Shown one piece after another: positions 12,801 through 22,740 of a stretch of 64,000 bases of DNA. The stretch covers positions 33,101,184-33,165,183 of the forward strand of contig OZ024894.1 of the NCBI GenBank assembly GCA_964017195.1, in the 5' to 3' direction. Both the position numbers and the translations under genes were made by a program. Under the pieces are notes generated by a model, which did no database searches, was not told the DNA's origin, and worked only from the letters and a program-made list of their open reading frames with translations. This DNA comes from Siderastrea radians (lineage: Eukaryota; Cnidaria; Anthozoa; Scleractinia; Rhizangiidae). Position 1 is the stretch's first letter; each line of letters opens with the position of its first letter.

Positions 12801-15800
12801 CCACATAGCTGCCTCCTTTCGGTAGGTCTATATGTACTTCAAAAGCTATTAAAGCCCTGTCTTTTAGCAGAAAAAAATCAACATGTAAGAAAATGACACT
12901 CAACTCCCAAACCGGTCTTTCGGAGTTTTTCTCAACACATTCACGCTTGTGACAAACTGAATACAGTTAACGAATATTATGAGTGCAGTGAAACCTGTAT
13001 TAACACAAAACAATTCTTGAAACCTACCCTGTGTCATTAAGAGTACATGTATAATGTAAAGCAGACTACAAGAACTATGTACCTTCTGTAACAATGCAAA
13101 GTCCAGTCCTTTCACAAGATGAGTGTGTTCCATATCACCACCAAGAAACTTACTCTCTTGAATAGCTTGCCGACGCCTCTCAGCTGCAGTATTCCTATTT
13201 AAATACAGAAAGCCTTTCCTAATTAATTGATCTCCCTTTAAAGCATCATTTACATGTTAGGTGCTGACCTAGTATATGTAATACAACTATGTACTATCCA
13301 ATTTGGAAAATAACTGGATGATAAAAATTCCAAGGACTGTCACATTAGATGGGGCCGAGTCCTATTAGGCAGTCAGAGGAATTTTTGAATTCAAGTATTT
13401 TCCAAATTGGACAGTATATAGTCCTATTCTATGTTAATTACATTGTGTATGGGTATACATGCTGTCCTATTTGGGGAATAATTGGACGTTTGCTTCAAAG
13501 GGATTTTTTGCTCCTAGCAATACAATTAATATGAGTCCATGTCAAAGTCAATACATTACCAGCCTTGCACGTTACATAGTCACTTACACATTTTTGGCTG
13601 GTATGATACCGCAGAGTTTCGAAAGTAGCAGCCCCCGTTACTTTCAAAATTAGCAGGCCTAAGGGGCTCCAACTTTCGGGTGGCCGCTACTTTTGGGTAG
13701 CCGTTACTTTCAGGCAGCTAAAATACATTAGTAATTGAAGAAAAATGGTGAACACAACCGCACAATAAGCATAATGAAATCACTGAAGTCAAGACTTCCT
13801 GTTCGACTCACTGTACACAGAGTTTTCAGTGTTTTCATGAATTAAATGCTTGTTAGAGTGAGCTACTTTCGTTTACTCTGTTAGTACAAATGTAGGAAAT
13901 AACAGTAAAGCTTGTTTGATGTTTGGCACTGACAGTTGGTAGTATGTATTGTGTACTAAAGGATGAAAAAAAGAAAGTCCGAAAATGGATGTTACTTTCG
14001 GGTAGCCGTTACTTTCGGGGGGGCCGCTACTTTCGGGAATTACTAGAAAGGTCTGAAAATTAACGTTACTTTCGGGTAGCCGTTACTTTCAGGGGGCTGC
14101 TACTTTTGGAACTCTACGGTAACCTTGAAGAGAAACATTAACCCTCAGCAAGTTACAGTAACATTACATATTTTTGTCTGCTCCACACACAGTCCATGAC
14201 TGGATGCTTGAGCAATCCTGATTTTATCATCTGAACTACTTGCGCATGACGACCTTTCCAAAATGATGTCTAATTGGATACGATTGGACAAGATGTAGAA
14301 ATACTGTCCTTGGTCTTTTCTTTGCTCCCATGTGGACCTTGATTTCTTCTCAGTCCACATCAAAAACTTCAATTTTCTCCATTTGGACCTCATGCTTGGC
14401 CTACATCAGTGTTAAAATAACATCAGTTGACTCACGTTGCCTCTGCTGTTGGCCCAACTGCTCTGTAGCTAGCTGTTGCACTTAGAGAGTCTGTTGCTTG
14501 GTAGTCAGGGTTTTCACCATCTCGCCTTTCTCTTGCCTGACAAGCAAAAGTGAAAAAAAAAATCATAAGGTACAGTGTCAGTAAACCACTTGTACATGTA
14601 CCTTTAGTAGACCATTTTAACGTAATCACAAATAAATACATGGATCATCACGCAAATATACAAGGTGGTTGTAACTTTTAAGCCTGTGGTGAAGATTCTA
14701 GAGTGTGACCATTCAACTGAAAGCTGTTGAGCAGTACATGTCTTTTCCTAAAGTGCTGACTAGTTATGCCCCACAAGGTGAGTGTGAAGGAGATTCTCAA
14801 GTGTGACTACTGAAATGATAGCTATCAACTATACATTTTTCAGTAGCCGTGTTTGTTTTTAAGCTTTCTTTAAGCAAGAACCTTGCTGAATGTGTGGAAT
14901 ATTTTACTTAGGTAACCACCTTTATCCATGTTTCAACCTTACCCTGTCTCTGTATTTACTAGCAAGTTCTTGTTCTCGTTCCTCTTCCATCTTCTTAAGT
15001 TTTGCATAATACCTTAGGGCAACAAAGGTAACACGTAAAATAAACTCAGTTACAAAAGTCATACTGTTATAATACATCTACATCATAGCACATGTTACAG
15101 CTACAGGTTTACAATATTATGCATTAAGCAATGGAACTCCTTAACCTTCTTTACTGACATAAAAAGTAACACAGACCTTGTTCAAAACAACATAATATAA
15201 AACCACACCCATATCCATTTTTATGATTATCAAACAAAACAGAACAAGATTCTCTTACTTCTTTTTCTTTCTCCTTCTTGACCAGGGGTCATCATCATCG
15301 CCATCATCTTCTTCATTGTCATCATTGTCCCTGGAGGAGTAAAACATCAATTTTTTTGCTGAGTCTCAGACCACCTTGCTTACTTACAGTGCATAGAATG
15401 TTTGTAAAAATTGATCATATAATGTGTGCTCTATTGTATTGGTAGCCATTTTACACATAGCTGGATCAGCTTAATATAGATATCATGTCGCATATTGTAG
15501 GCTTTAGTTCAGAAAAGAAGCAGAAAATGAAACATTTGCATTATGAGATGGGAGAATGGCAGCACAATGGCCAACAGTGAAAGCAGCAAAACTTGTAAAC
15601 AGACAGCATGTTGGTGACTCAACTGTGAGGTTTGGCTACTGGTCACATATATGATTTAGCATAAGCAAAATAGAACAGATTGTAAAACAACTGTCAAAAA
15701 AACAGCATAAGGAGTTGCAACATGGAAGGAAGCAGAAACCGCAACTATTTTTCTTTTATGGGAGAACAATCTGGCAAAGGATCAACAACCCGATTCTCCC

Positions 15801-16808
15801 CGAGGAGAGAAAGGACAGTTGAAGATCTCAGTTGGAGATCATTTCCTCAATTCTCATGACCTATGTGTGTTATGAGGCACTGATATCATGGGAGAAATTT
15901 GATGCTGATCATTATTGGGGCATAAAGGATTAAGCCTTTGTTTTCAAGAGTTAAAAACAACAATTTATCTTCATTCCACCTGCTGCTGCGATGAGAATGG
16001 ATGCTGCTTGGCACACTCTTACTGCTGTGACTTGATGACTTGGCAGATGGTGGAGCAACAGATGGTGCACCTGTCCGCGGTGTCATCAGAAGCTTTCTAA
16101 AATCTTCATTTGTCAGTGCTGACATCCTAAATATGACAAAAATAGGAACAACTTGACCAGCAATTCTTGTTCCTGTAAGTGCAAAACTTGACTGTGGTTA
16201 AACTTAAGTTGTTCACCCTAGCAGCAAATTATACTTGGATGAACAACAGATTCTAGATTTTTTCCCACCTGTTTTGACAAATACATGTAAAACTGTGAAC
16301 AAAATCTTTGCTCTATCCATTGCAACTGACGATTTCAAAAATTACAGACTGGACAGTCAAGCCTGAACTGCAGGATAAACAAACGACCTTGAAACCTTTC
16401 CTATTTGGAAACGAACCTCTGTGAATGTATCTAAAAATTTTTACTTTTAATTTAGTCTGTGTGGGACAATTCTAAAAGTGCGACCATTCAACTGAAGGCT
16501 ATCGAGCAATACTTGGTACAGTTCGCTTTTCATGTTTTCGCAGGTTAAATCTTATAACATCTAACATTTTTATGCTCTGGTGCTCTCAGTCAACTGGTAT
16601 AAACACGCAAATGATTTCCACGTACCCGCTTCCATGATGGCCGCCATGACCTGACGAAGATGGGGGGGCCAAGGGGTTTGAAAACAATTCTACACCTGCA
16701 AAATAACACGTAGAAGTTAGAAAATACTATTATTGTTAAGTATTAAAAGATAAGCAAGAGTTTAAGGATTGTTATTGGTAAAATAAGTGCTTCACCTTCC
16801 GAAGGCAT
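839..16808 (-). CDS. IK: RED (IK) spliceosomal protein, 19 exons, 3' end off window
   Basis: RED is a nuclear pre-mRNA splicing factor of the spliceosomal B complex that works with SMU1 and MFAP1. Coding exons on the minus strand: 16808-16796, 16695-16626, 16126-15980, 15330-15259, 15012-14943, 14536-14436, 13194-13083, 12475-12396, 11842-11796, 11531-11458, 11161-11072, 10946-10835, 10474-10411, 8920-8767, 8357-8339, 8108-8056, 5689-5612, 3084-3027, 927-839, all with GT-AG borders. Diagnostic peptides in order: FSNPLAP, LTNEDFRKLLMTPR, ASYRAVGPTAEA, MEHTHLVKGLDFALLQK, ERNELFQPGRM, DIPTTLIRSKADCP, TTNDIVINKLTQIL, SYSECYPG, NKKGPIKRWDFE. Acidic and Lys/Arg-rich tracts lie between them. The start ATG at 16808 begins MPSEG, like the vertebrate MPE start. 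The roughly 500 residues recovered stop where the human protein has about 55 more. The join between exons 8108-8056 and 5689-5612 is out of frame as drawn, so a donor is misplaced or a small exon is missed. Confidence 0.93.
1871..2238. mobile_element. Harbinger-like MITE with palindrome array
   Basis: The ends GGGCCTCCA...AGGCTAGA and TCTAG...TGGAGGCCC are inverted repeats, and a 3-bp TTA flanks both sides (1868-1870, 2239-2241). The 3-bp TTA duplication fits the PIF/Harbinger class, though no transposase is present. The interior repeats a short palindromic word, TAGTTGTCGATAACTA, with close variants near 1893, 1947, 2050, 2138, 2166, 2198 and 2213. These may be binding sites for the mobilising transposase (inference). 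It sits in a RED intron. Confidence 0.7.
4921..4976. repeat. Short direct repeat, two copies
   Basis: The sequence AAATAGTTCCTGTTGATCG occurs twice about 29 bases apart within a RED intron, separated by an A-rich run. It looks like a small slippage duplication with no evident function. Confidence 0.7.
6084..6298. mobile_element. TTAACCCTTTAA-family MITE, copy 1
   Basis: A roughly 215-bp unit begins TTAACCCTTTAAACCCTGA and ends TCAGGGCTTCAAGGGTTAA. The terminal TTAA and inverted CCCTTTAA ends suggest a TTAA-targeting (piggyBac- or Kolobok-like) non-autonomous element. Internal words such as GGAGAATTTG and TTCCTTTATTCTCAT recur in the other copies of this window. It lies in a RED intron. Confidence 0.7.
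7345..7772. mobile_element. TTAA-flanked foldback MITE
   Basis: The element opens TTAAGACGGAATCCATTAGG and closes with the reverse complement ending GATTCCGTCTTAA. The arms stay complementary with few mismatches for about 180 bases (for example GGGAGCCCGTGAAATT against the matching word near 7600), leaving a small loop near 7530-7570. TTAA at both ends suggests a TTAA-specific transposase family. There is no coding capacity. It lies in a RED intron, so the transcript could fold into a long hairpin. Confidence 0.8.
9248..9461. mobile_element. TTAACCCTTTAA-family MITE, copy 2
   Basis: It is bounded by TTAACCCTTTAAGCCC and GGGGCTTAAAGGGTTAA and is about 214 bp long. It is in the opposite orientation to copy 1, judged from internal words (GGTCACAAGAATTAAGG is the complement of the CTCATGACC region elsewhere). 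It lies in a RED intron. Confidence 0.75.
9687..9793. repeat. Inverted repeat, about 105 bp
   Basis: GAGTGTTTCATCAGGTATCC pairs with the downstream GGATATCCTAATGCAACACTC, with the word ATCCAAACA and its complement inside. It is a small hairpin of MITE type directly beside another one at 9830. Confidence 0.6.
9830..9983. mobile_element. Short hairpin MITE
   Basis: AACAAATAGATTCCA at the left is the reverse complement of TGGAATCTATTTGTT at the right. Inner words (ACTCTGACAATGCACA against TGTGCATTATCAGAGT) also pair, so most of the 154 bp folds on itself. It has no coding capacity and lies in a RED intron. Confidence 0.7.
11501..11620. repeat. Exact 60-bp tandem duplication over a RED splice acceptor
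   Basis: Positions 11501-11560 and 11561-11620 are the same 60 bases twice. On the minus strand each copy holds the end of an intron (TTCACATTAG) and the first bases of the exon encoding GQKIYKALFRN. The exon body continues from the proximal copy, whose acceptor puts the exon start at 11531. The distal acceptor puts it at 11591. The 60 bases are open in frame, so use of the distal site would add exactly 20 residues and duplicate the GQKIYKALFRN peptide. Confidence 0.95.
13607..14121. mobile_element. TA-flanked inverted-repeat element with TTACTTTCGGG array
   Basis: The left end CCGCAGAGTTTCGAAAGTAG mirrors the right end CTACTTTTGGAACTCTACGG, and TA flanks each side, as in Tc1/mariner-type insertions. 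Just inside each end, and again near 13990-14080, the word TTACTTTCGGGTAGCCG recurs with variants. The centre is AT-rich and has no ORF. It lies in the RED intron between exons 14536-14436 and 13194-13083. Confidence 0.7.
14690..14850. repeat. Dispersed repeat related to the 58.8-kb MITE
   Basis: The phrase GTGTGACCATTCAACTGAAAG near 14702 recurs in altered form near 14795 and 16478. It matches, in reverse complement, the interior of the element at 58834-59050 (TTTCATTTGAATGGTCATAC). It is therefore a dispersed repeat, here without clear ends. Confidence 0.5.
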
Positions 16809-17282
16809 CGTGTCGACTTGCTTCAGTTTGTTGGTCTTACAGATCAAGAGACGAGGACTGGGCTAGAGGCAAAGTACAAGGCTTGGTTACTCCGGAAAAG
16901 TGCCAATTCAAATATGGCGGTCAAGAAGGAGCAGGATGTGGAAAATGAATGAAAACTATATGTTTGAGTTGCCAGATTCCATTAGACTTAAACATAAGAT
17001 AAAGTCCAATCAACCTTCAAGGTACCGTATTTCACACCACTACTGTCTTTTACAAATCGTCCTTATGGCCTTTTTTTTATATAATAAATTGTCTGCTAAT
17101 TAAGTTAATTTGCCATTAAAAGTTGTAATAAATAAATCTTTCTGACAACGGGTTACACTTAGATATAACTGCTTTGCCATTCCATAACGATTTCAGCAAC
17201 TACTTTAAGGTAAGCTTAAATGCTGTGTATCAAGCCTATCTATTTAGCATCAATTTGAAAAATTTTTCTACCAGTGTATATA

Positions 17283-18163
17283 CAGGGTGGTAAAGGGGTT
17301 ATGCGTGATGCATGATTTGAGCAAAAAAAGGTGCGTGACACGTGAAAGCAGCTCAAATATTGCTGTGATCCGTGAATTTGCGGTCCAGCCTGATGCGTGA
17401 TCTCCTCACTTTAAAGACCGTGATTCGCGATTCCATCCAAAAATATTCGTGAAACCCAAAACTAAATTAGTTACTAATAAATTAATGAACATAATTTGTT
17501 GATCCATTTCTGTAGCATGTCAGAAATTAAATACGTACGAGAAGGAGGTACCTTTCCGAGTTGGAGAAAGGATAGCAAGTGCCTGTGTTACTGAATCTGT
17601 TGACCCTGAAGAAAATACAGAAATTACTGAGCAAGAATCTGAATACGACTCGGCATCAGACAAAGAAGGTGACCAACTATTAGATGAACAGCCTGCGAGA
17701 GAAGCAAAAACGAATGAGGTTGCAATAAACTTTCTTGAAAAAACAATTTGCACTCCATCAGGGAGAGCAATCACCTTGTCAAATAGAGCATTGTCATACG
17801 TCCTACTAATAAAGCTGAGAACAATTCAGTTACTAAAGAGTCTATGACAATTAAGCCTAGGAGAGATACCTCGCCCCCTTTTCTTAAACGACACTCAAAA
17901 AGACTGATTTTGTGTGAAGAACATGTCATCTTGACTCATTTCAATAGTTTGAGGCCATTTTTCCGCACTCTAAGCTCCCCTGAAAGACTGTGTATTGGAA
18001 ACTAAATGTAAAGCAAATTAATTAATCAATTAGGGACAATTTCTTTGCAATGGTGTATGTTAAAAACGTGATTCGTGAAATGTTTCAAAAAACGTACGTG
18101 ATTTGTGATTTGAAAGAAAATAGGCTCGGGATTCATGATCGGGACCTCCCCTTTACCACCCTG
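17283..18163. mobile_element. Inverted-repeat transposon with exon-like ORF
   Basis: The ends CAGGGTGGTAAAGGGG and CCCCTTTACCACCCTG are perfect inverted repeats flanked by TATATA on both sides. Close inside both ends are many copies of a CGTGATTCGTGA-like word. The centre carries an open frame at 17491-17847 (separate entry). At 881 bp it is too short for an autonomous DNA transposon. It sits between the divergent RED and EFCAB11-like genes. Confidence 0.7.
17491..17847 (+). pseudogene. Exon-like acidic ORF inside transposon
   Basis: About 118 codons are open without an ATG, ending at TGA 17845-17847. A plausible splice acceptor precedes it (TTTCTGTAG at about 17515 or CATGTCAG at about 17522). 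The peptide includes VPFRVGERIASACVTE followed by a Glu/Asp/Ser-rich tract and then FLEKTICTPSGRAIT. I do not recognise the family. It may be the remaining exon of the element's own protein or a captured host exon. Confidence 0.4.
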
Positions 18164-18529
18164 TATATAATATATAACATTTCTCTCACCAAGCACAAAC
18201 ACCAAATACCTATCAGAATTCGAAGCAAAGGTGTATACAGGCTCAAGCACAGAAAAACTCTGGCAAGTCTCAGCTGCTTTTACTTGTGACTGATAGAAAA
18301 AAAACATTATGGCACGTTTTTGAACCAGTCACAGAATGTCACTAAACAATGCAAAACTGAAGCAAACAGCTTTTGACCTCAACTGTAAACTGCTCTACCT
18401 AATCCCCAATTTCTGGTATAGGCTCTGCTGATACTGGAAGTTTGATCAAAATATTCAACCAAGGTGCACTTACAATGTATATTGTTATTTAGTACTTGTC
18501 AACAGCTAGAAAGGCATTGTTAAGGAGAT

Positions 18530-19081
18530 ATGCAGAACTACATGCATCAGCTACCACATTTGAAACCTTTGAGACAAATCACAGAAGAAAAGATGCACCA
18601 AATTGAAGAGACCTTTCACAATGCTGATGAAGGAAAGAAGGGATTCTTGACAAGTGAAGATCTCAAAGTTGCATTTGTCTCTCTGTTTGGTTACAAGCCA
18701 TCAAAAAGTGAAGTTGAGGAACTAATGACCAAGAACCAGACCAAAGAAAACCAACCACTGAGGAAAAAATTTGCGGAAGACACTAGCAATTCACCCCCAC
18801 TTGGTATGACCTTGGATTGTTTCATAGAAATTGCAAAGATTAAGATTTTGGCTGAAGATCCTGATGATGTGATTCGGCAGATGTTTCTTGCATTTGACAC
18901 CATGTGTCAGGGTTTTATCACATTGGACGTTGCTAAGAAAGTGTTTCTGCAAGTTGCACCATTTTTAGACTCGGTTACTGTAGAGAAGTTGTTTCGAGAG
19001 GCGGATACTGATCGAGATGGAAGAGTGAGTTACAGAGATTTTGAATTCATAATGAAATACAGCATGGAAGATGAACCATGA
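18530..19081 (+). CDS. EFCAB11: EFCAB11-like EF-hand protein, single exon
   Basis: A 183-residue calcium-binding protein of the EFCAB11 type; the family's function is poorly known. Shared signatures with the vertebrate protein include LFGYKPSK, the FDT...GF(I/L)TL segment, QVAP and the C-terminal FRE.D.D.DG.VS..DFE block. The last EF-hand loop is canonical (residues 159-170, D-x-D-x-D-G-x-V, ending in Asp). The earlier EF-like units (around residues 32-43 and 117-128) lack key acidic residues. An in-frame TAA at 18521 shows that the ATG at 18530 is the first usable start. A poly(A) signal follows 30 bp after the stop. The whole frame is one exon, which could reflect intron loss or retroposition. 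It lies head-to-head with RED. Confidence 0.88.
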   Translation: MQNYMHQLPHLKPLRQITEEKMHQIEETFHNADEGKKGFLTSEDLKVAFVSLFGYKPSKSEVEELMTKNQTKENQPLRKKFAEDTSNSPPLGMTLDCFIEIAKIKILAEDPDDVIRQMFLAFDTMCQGFITLDVAKKVFLQVAPFLDSVTVEKLFREADTDRDGRVSYRDFEFIMKYSMEDEP

Positions 19082-19110
19082 AAACTGTTCTCTTATAATT
19101 ATTTGTTATA

Positions 19111-19116
19111 AATAAA
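19111..19116 (+). terminator. Poly(A) signal of EFCAB11-like gene
   Basis: AATAAA lies 30 bp after the stop codon, in an AT-rich stretch suited to 3'-end processing. Confidence 0.7.
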
Positions 19117-19554
19117 TGTCAAAGTTTTAAACTGTTTTGTGTAAAGTGTATTTCCTATTATGATAGCATCCATAGCCCTGAAAATTATTAATATTACAAC
19201 ATAGTGGGAATTCTCCTTCTGCGAATCTCTGGTAAAGTAACACATAAAGCTTAGCCTGTATGGCAAACATTTCTTCGGCTTTTTTGACCTTTTGACTGTG
19301 CAAAATTTGGGTAAGGGAAGAAAAGGAGGGGATTTTTTTTACCAAAAAAGTGAAAGATGCTTCAACCATGCAGAAAAACCCATGGAAACCCTTGTTAAGC
19401 AGGCTGTAGGCAAGCAAGCATAAAAAGGCAAGCATAAATGTGGAGTTCCTAGGTGTTGGGGTGAATGTTGGAAATATCAGAAATCTTTGGAAAGGGTTTG
19501 TGCCTGCTAGTTTCCAAAAAAGAGAGAGTGCCATCAGGGAGGTGTCTATTTAAT

Positions 19555-20010
19555 ACCACTGATGGAGTCACTTCCTCACATTTACATGAAGCCTAAACCT
19601 GGGCCTTGGGAGGGGTGGGTAACTGCTGTATGGATGACATCCAATACAAGTTGTGAGCTCACGTTGGCAGCTATTTGAGTAACACTGAGGGGGCACTTCA
19701 TGACTCTAACATGACAGCGACATGTGGGCCTTGTAAGGGCTGGGTAGCCTGTTCAGATCGTATGAACCTTTTTTCCTGCTTGCAATATTTTTCTTTTAGT
19801 ACCAGTTTTCACTTTGCCCCACAGGCTGAATGCCTGAAACAGGCTAGGGCTGTGACACATGCTCATGGGCTAATATTGTGGGCGAGGTGTCTACTGGAAT
19901 ATCACTGATGGGAATACATCATGACGTTTACATGAAGACAAGGACTAGGCCTTGGGAGGGATAGGTAACCACTGATCAGATGATATCATATGCCCGCTAA
20001 CATTCCAAGA
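19555..20010. repeat. Diverged tandem pair
   Basis: Two blocks, about 19556-19680 and 19900-20000, share the order ACTGATGG, TTTACATGAAG, GGCCTTGGGAGGG, GGGTAAC or AGGTAAC, and a GATGA word. They look like an old duplication of about 350-bp period. No gene is supported here. Confidence 0.5.
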
Positions 20011-20097
20011 GGTAGTGGTTGTGTGGGTTTGTTTGGTGGAGACACTTTGTGATACTTTACACAAAGTATAAGGCGACGTAGGCCGTCACGTCTCCTT

Positions 20098-20590
20098 AGT
20101 ATGGGCACAGGCTTACCATCCTCTGTTTGTGTGGTGGGCTGTGCGTTTGTAATGGCTGTGTTGGTTTATCAAATTAGCAAAACTAAAACCGAAATTTAGG
20201 AGTTTGAAAACTGAGGAAAATGAAATAAAAACTCATAAAATTGCTGCCATGGTGTTTTGATTTGTGTTTCTGTGTTTATTTTGGTGATTTAAGGCTCGCG
20301 AAAGCGATGTTTTCAAAATAACGGTCGGACTCGCTCAAAAGTAGTACTTTTGAGCGAGTCTGGCCGTTATTTTGAAAACATCGCTTTCACGAGCCTTAAA
20401 TCACCACCAAAATAAACACAGAAACACAAATCAAAACACCATGGCAGCAATTTTATGAGTTTTTATTTCATTTTCCTCAGTTTTAAAACTCTTAAATTTC
20501 GGTTTTAGTTTTGCTAATTTGATAAACCAACACAGCCATTACAAACGCACAGCCCACCACACAAACAGAGGATGATGAGCCTGTGGTATG
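20098..20590. repeat. 493-bp near-perfect palindrome
   Basis: The sequence reads as its own reverse complement about a centre at 20344 (AAAAGTAGTACTTTT). The arms are about 245 bp each with only scattered mismatches, for example GGTCGGACTCGCTC against GAGCGAGTCTGGCC, and essentially no loop. The outer ends are around ATGGGCACAGGC and GCCTGTGGTATGGGG. It is probably a foldback DNA element; no ORF or target duplication is evident. Confidence 0.85.
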
Positions 20591-20592
20591 GG

Positions 20593-20661
20593 GTAGCCTG
20601 CGTAGCAGTCGTTTCCGTTTCTTTCTTAGAAGGAAACGAAAACGACTCCTACGCAGGTTAA
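20593..20661. repeat. Short stem-loop next to the large palindrome
   Basis: TAGCCTGCGTAGCAGTCGTT is matched downstream by AACGACTCCTACGCAGGTTA, with TTCCGTTTC and its complement between. This gives a stem of about 30 bp with a small loop. Confidence 0.7.
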
Positions 20662-21019
20662 GTATGGTGCTCCGCTGTAGCGGGCGTTCGGTTCCACGAC
20701 CAATACAGGCTCAATTATAGGGACTGAAGGAAAGATGGTACTTGGGGAAGAAATGTGAGCAAAAATAGGAAAGAAAACTACCCCTTTCCTCACGTAATCA
20801 TTTCTCCTTTCCAACGTCCTTCCCCCACCCATACAATTAGTACTTTTTGTCGCCTGCCATGTTTTCTTCGCTTGCTATTATCTAAAAGCGTAGAAGAGCC
20901 TAACTTCTATCTTTTGGACAGTTCATTTGGATTCAGAGGGACGTAATGTCATTAAATTTCTACCGATAAGTAGAGTCCACAGAAACACGGAAACTTTGCT
21001 GTGTTCCTTTGGAGCCCTG

Positions 21020-21320
21020 GGGTCAATTTTTGCTGGGTATGTGCCGCTGGCCTCTCCGAACCCCTACCCCATTATAGTCTATTCTGTACCCAATTTTTGA
21101 CCCCATGTTAGTCACTTTGGGGCAAATATACCCCAAATCCCTATTTGCCAGAATTTACTTACCCCTGAAATCCCGCAAATGTGCGACCCCATTCTAGTAA
21201 CTCTATTAGCTCCTAATGAAAATGCAACCCCATTATAGTCAATCCAGTCGTAAAAATGCGACCCCATCCAGCGGCACATCCCCATTAGCCTATTACTAGG
21301 AAGTACACCCCCCGGGGTTT
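21020..21320. mobile_element. MITE-like repeat with CCCATTATAGTC array
   Basis: GGTATGTGCCGCTGG on the left is mirrored by CCAGCGGCACATCCCC on the right, and GGAGCCCTGGGG by CCCCGGGGTTTGGAGCC in a less regular way. Between them the word CCCCATTATAGTC and variants recur about five times (near 21070, 21101, 21188, 21230 and 21262). No coding capacity. Confidence 0.6.
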
Positions 21321-22282
21321 GGAGCCCATATAATAGAGGTTCAGCCGTATCAGATTGGACCTGAGCAATTGGAAAGGTCTTTATCAGTCTAAGTCAAACC
21401 ATGATCAACAGCCTGCAACGACTTCTTGGTGGGCCGGACACGATAAACACGAAACAAGGCAGTTGAAATCGGCTGAATCCGCTCAACAAGCGAAGCTACC
21501 GAAGCTATTTACATTTTCTATTGACATTATTGTACATATGTTTTAAACAGATAGCATTGTAAGCTTATCGTACTGTGGCCGACACTGGGGCTGCAAGGCT
21601 CACAAAACACTATCTACCTACCCACACCTCTTTTTGCTTACCGTCCATCTACGCACCCCATGCTTACCATCCTCTTCAGAAGGGCCATTTTGGGGGAGTG
21701 CTGAGAGGTGGCTGTTTTTCTTTTCCTTTTTTTTTTTTTTGGACAAAATGTTATTCACAAAAAGGAATCATTGCATCAAATTACGTTATTACATTGCCTT
21801 ACATTGCAGTGCATTACACTAGGAGGCGGCTATTTCACATCATATCATGACCATCTCAGTGCTTATTTCTGGTTTCTGTTGAATCTGGCAATTAAGGACA
21901 TACTTCGTGGACAAACTTTCCCTTATGCAAGTCTAACTGAGGAACGATGTTGTTAACTTCAACTCACGGTAAATGACCTCTCAATCCCTTCGGAGATCGG
22001 CTTGCTTAATTTTCAAATCACCGTCGGGTGTCAGTTTAATAGTTTTCTTTTCACGTTTTACTGCCACACTAACAAGAAGTGATGTTCTCAAGGTCCAGAA
22101 ATACCATGCAACATTGCGCGTGACCTACCATGTGCCCAATGACCCGGACAGCAATGGTCAGTGGTGGGAGCTTCGTCTCCTGGTAGTGTCGCCCAAGCGA
22201 GACAGGTTAAACGGTTAAGTCCAAACAAGACAGATATGAGGAGGCTTTCACAACAATCTGGCACTTCTACGTGACCCACAAT

Positions 22283-22373
22283 AAACAAGTACTTTCAGCT
22301 GGGCGGCAACGCATCACAAACGTTTCTTTATAAAATTAATCCCCCTGTTCTCCGGCTACTGGAGTTATTGCAC
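22283..22373. repeat. Dispersed repeat, copy 1
   Basis: A block including GGGCGGCAACGCATCACAAA and CCCCCTGTTCTCCGGCTACT is found again at 27351-27445 in the same orientation with few changes. It is part of an unidentified dispersed repeat. Confidence 0.75.
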
Positions 22374-22740
22374 AAGGGAAAGAGAATAAGAGAGAACATG
22401 GACAGAGCATTTCAAGGACGTCTTGAACGGGGATGCTCCTACAGAACCACCGAACCCTCTCGATGCTCCAGGTGACCCCAGCTAGGGAACTTAGAGGTCC
22501 GTCTTGAGTCACCAACAGTGCAGGAGATATATACGCAGCCACCCAAGATCTTAAAATGACGTAGGCAAAGCCATGTAGTTATGTTCTTTTTCATTTTTAT
22601 GTCTATGTCTAACTTTATAATAGTTTTTACTAGTTGTACTGGATTATTATGATGTTTTGTTTTTATATTTGTTTATGACTACTTGTAAGAGCATTGAGAC
22701 TTCGAGAAATGCTCCTGGCACTTGTATATTAAAGCACAAC

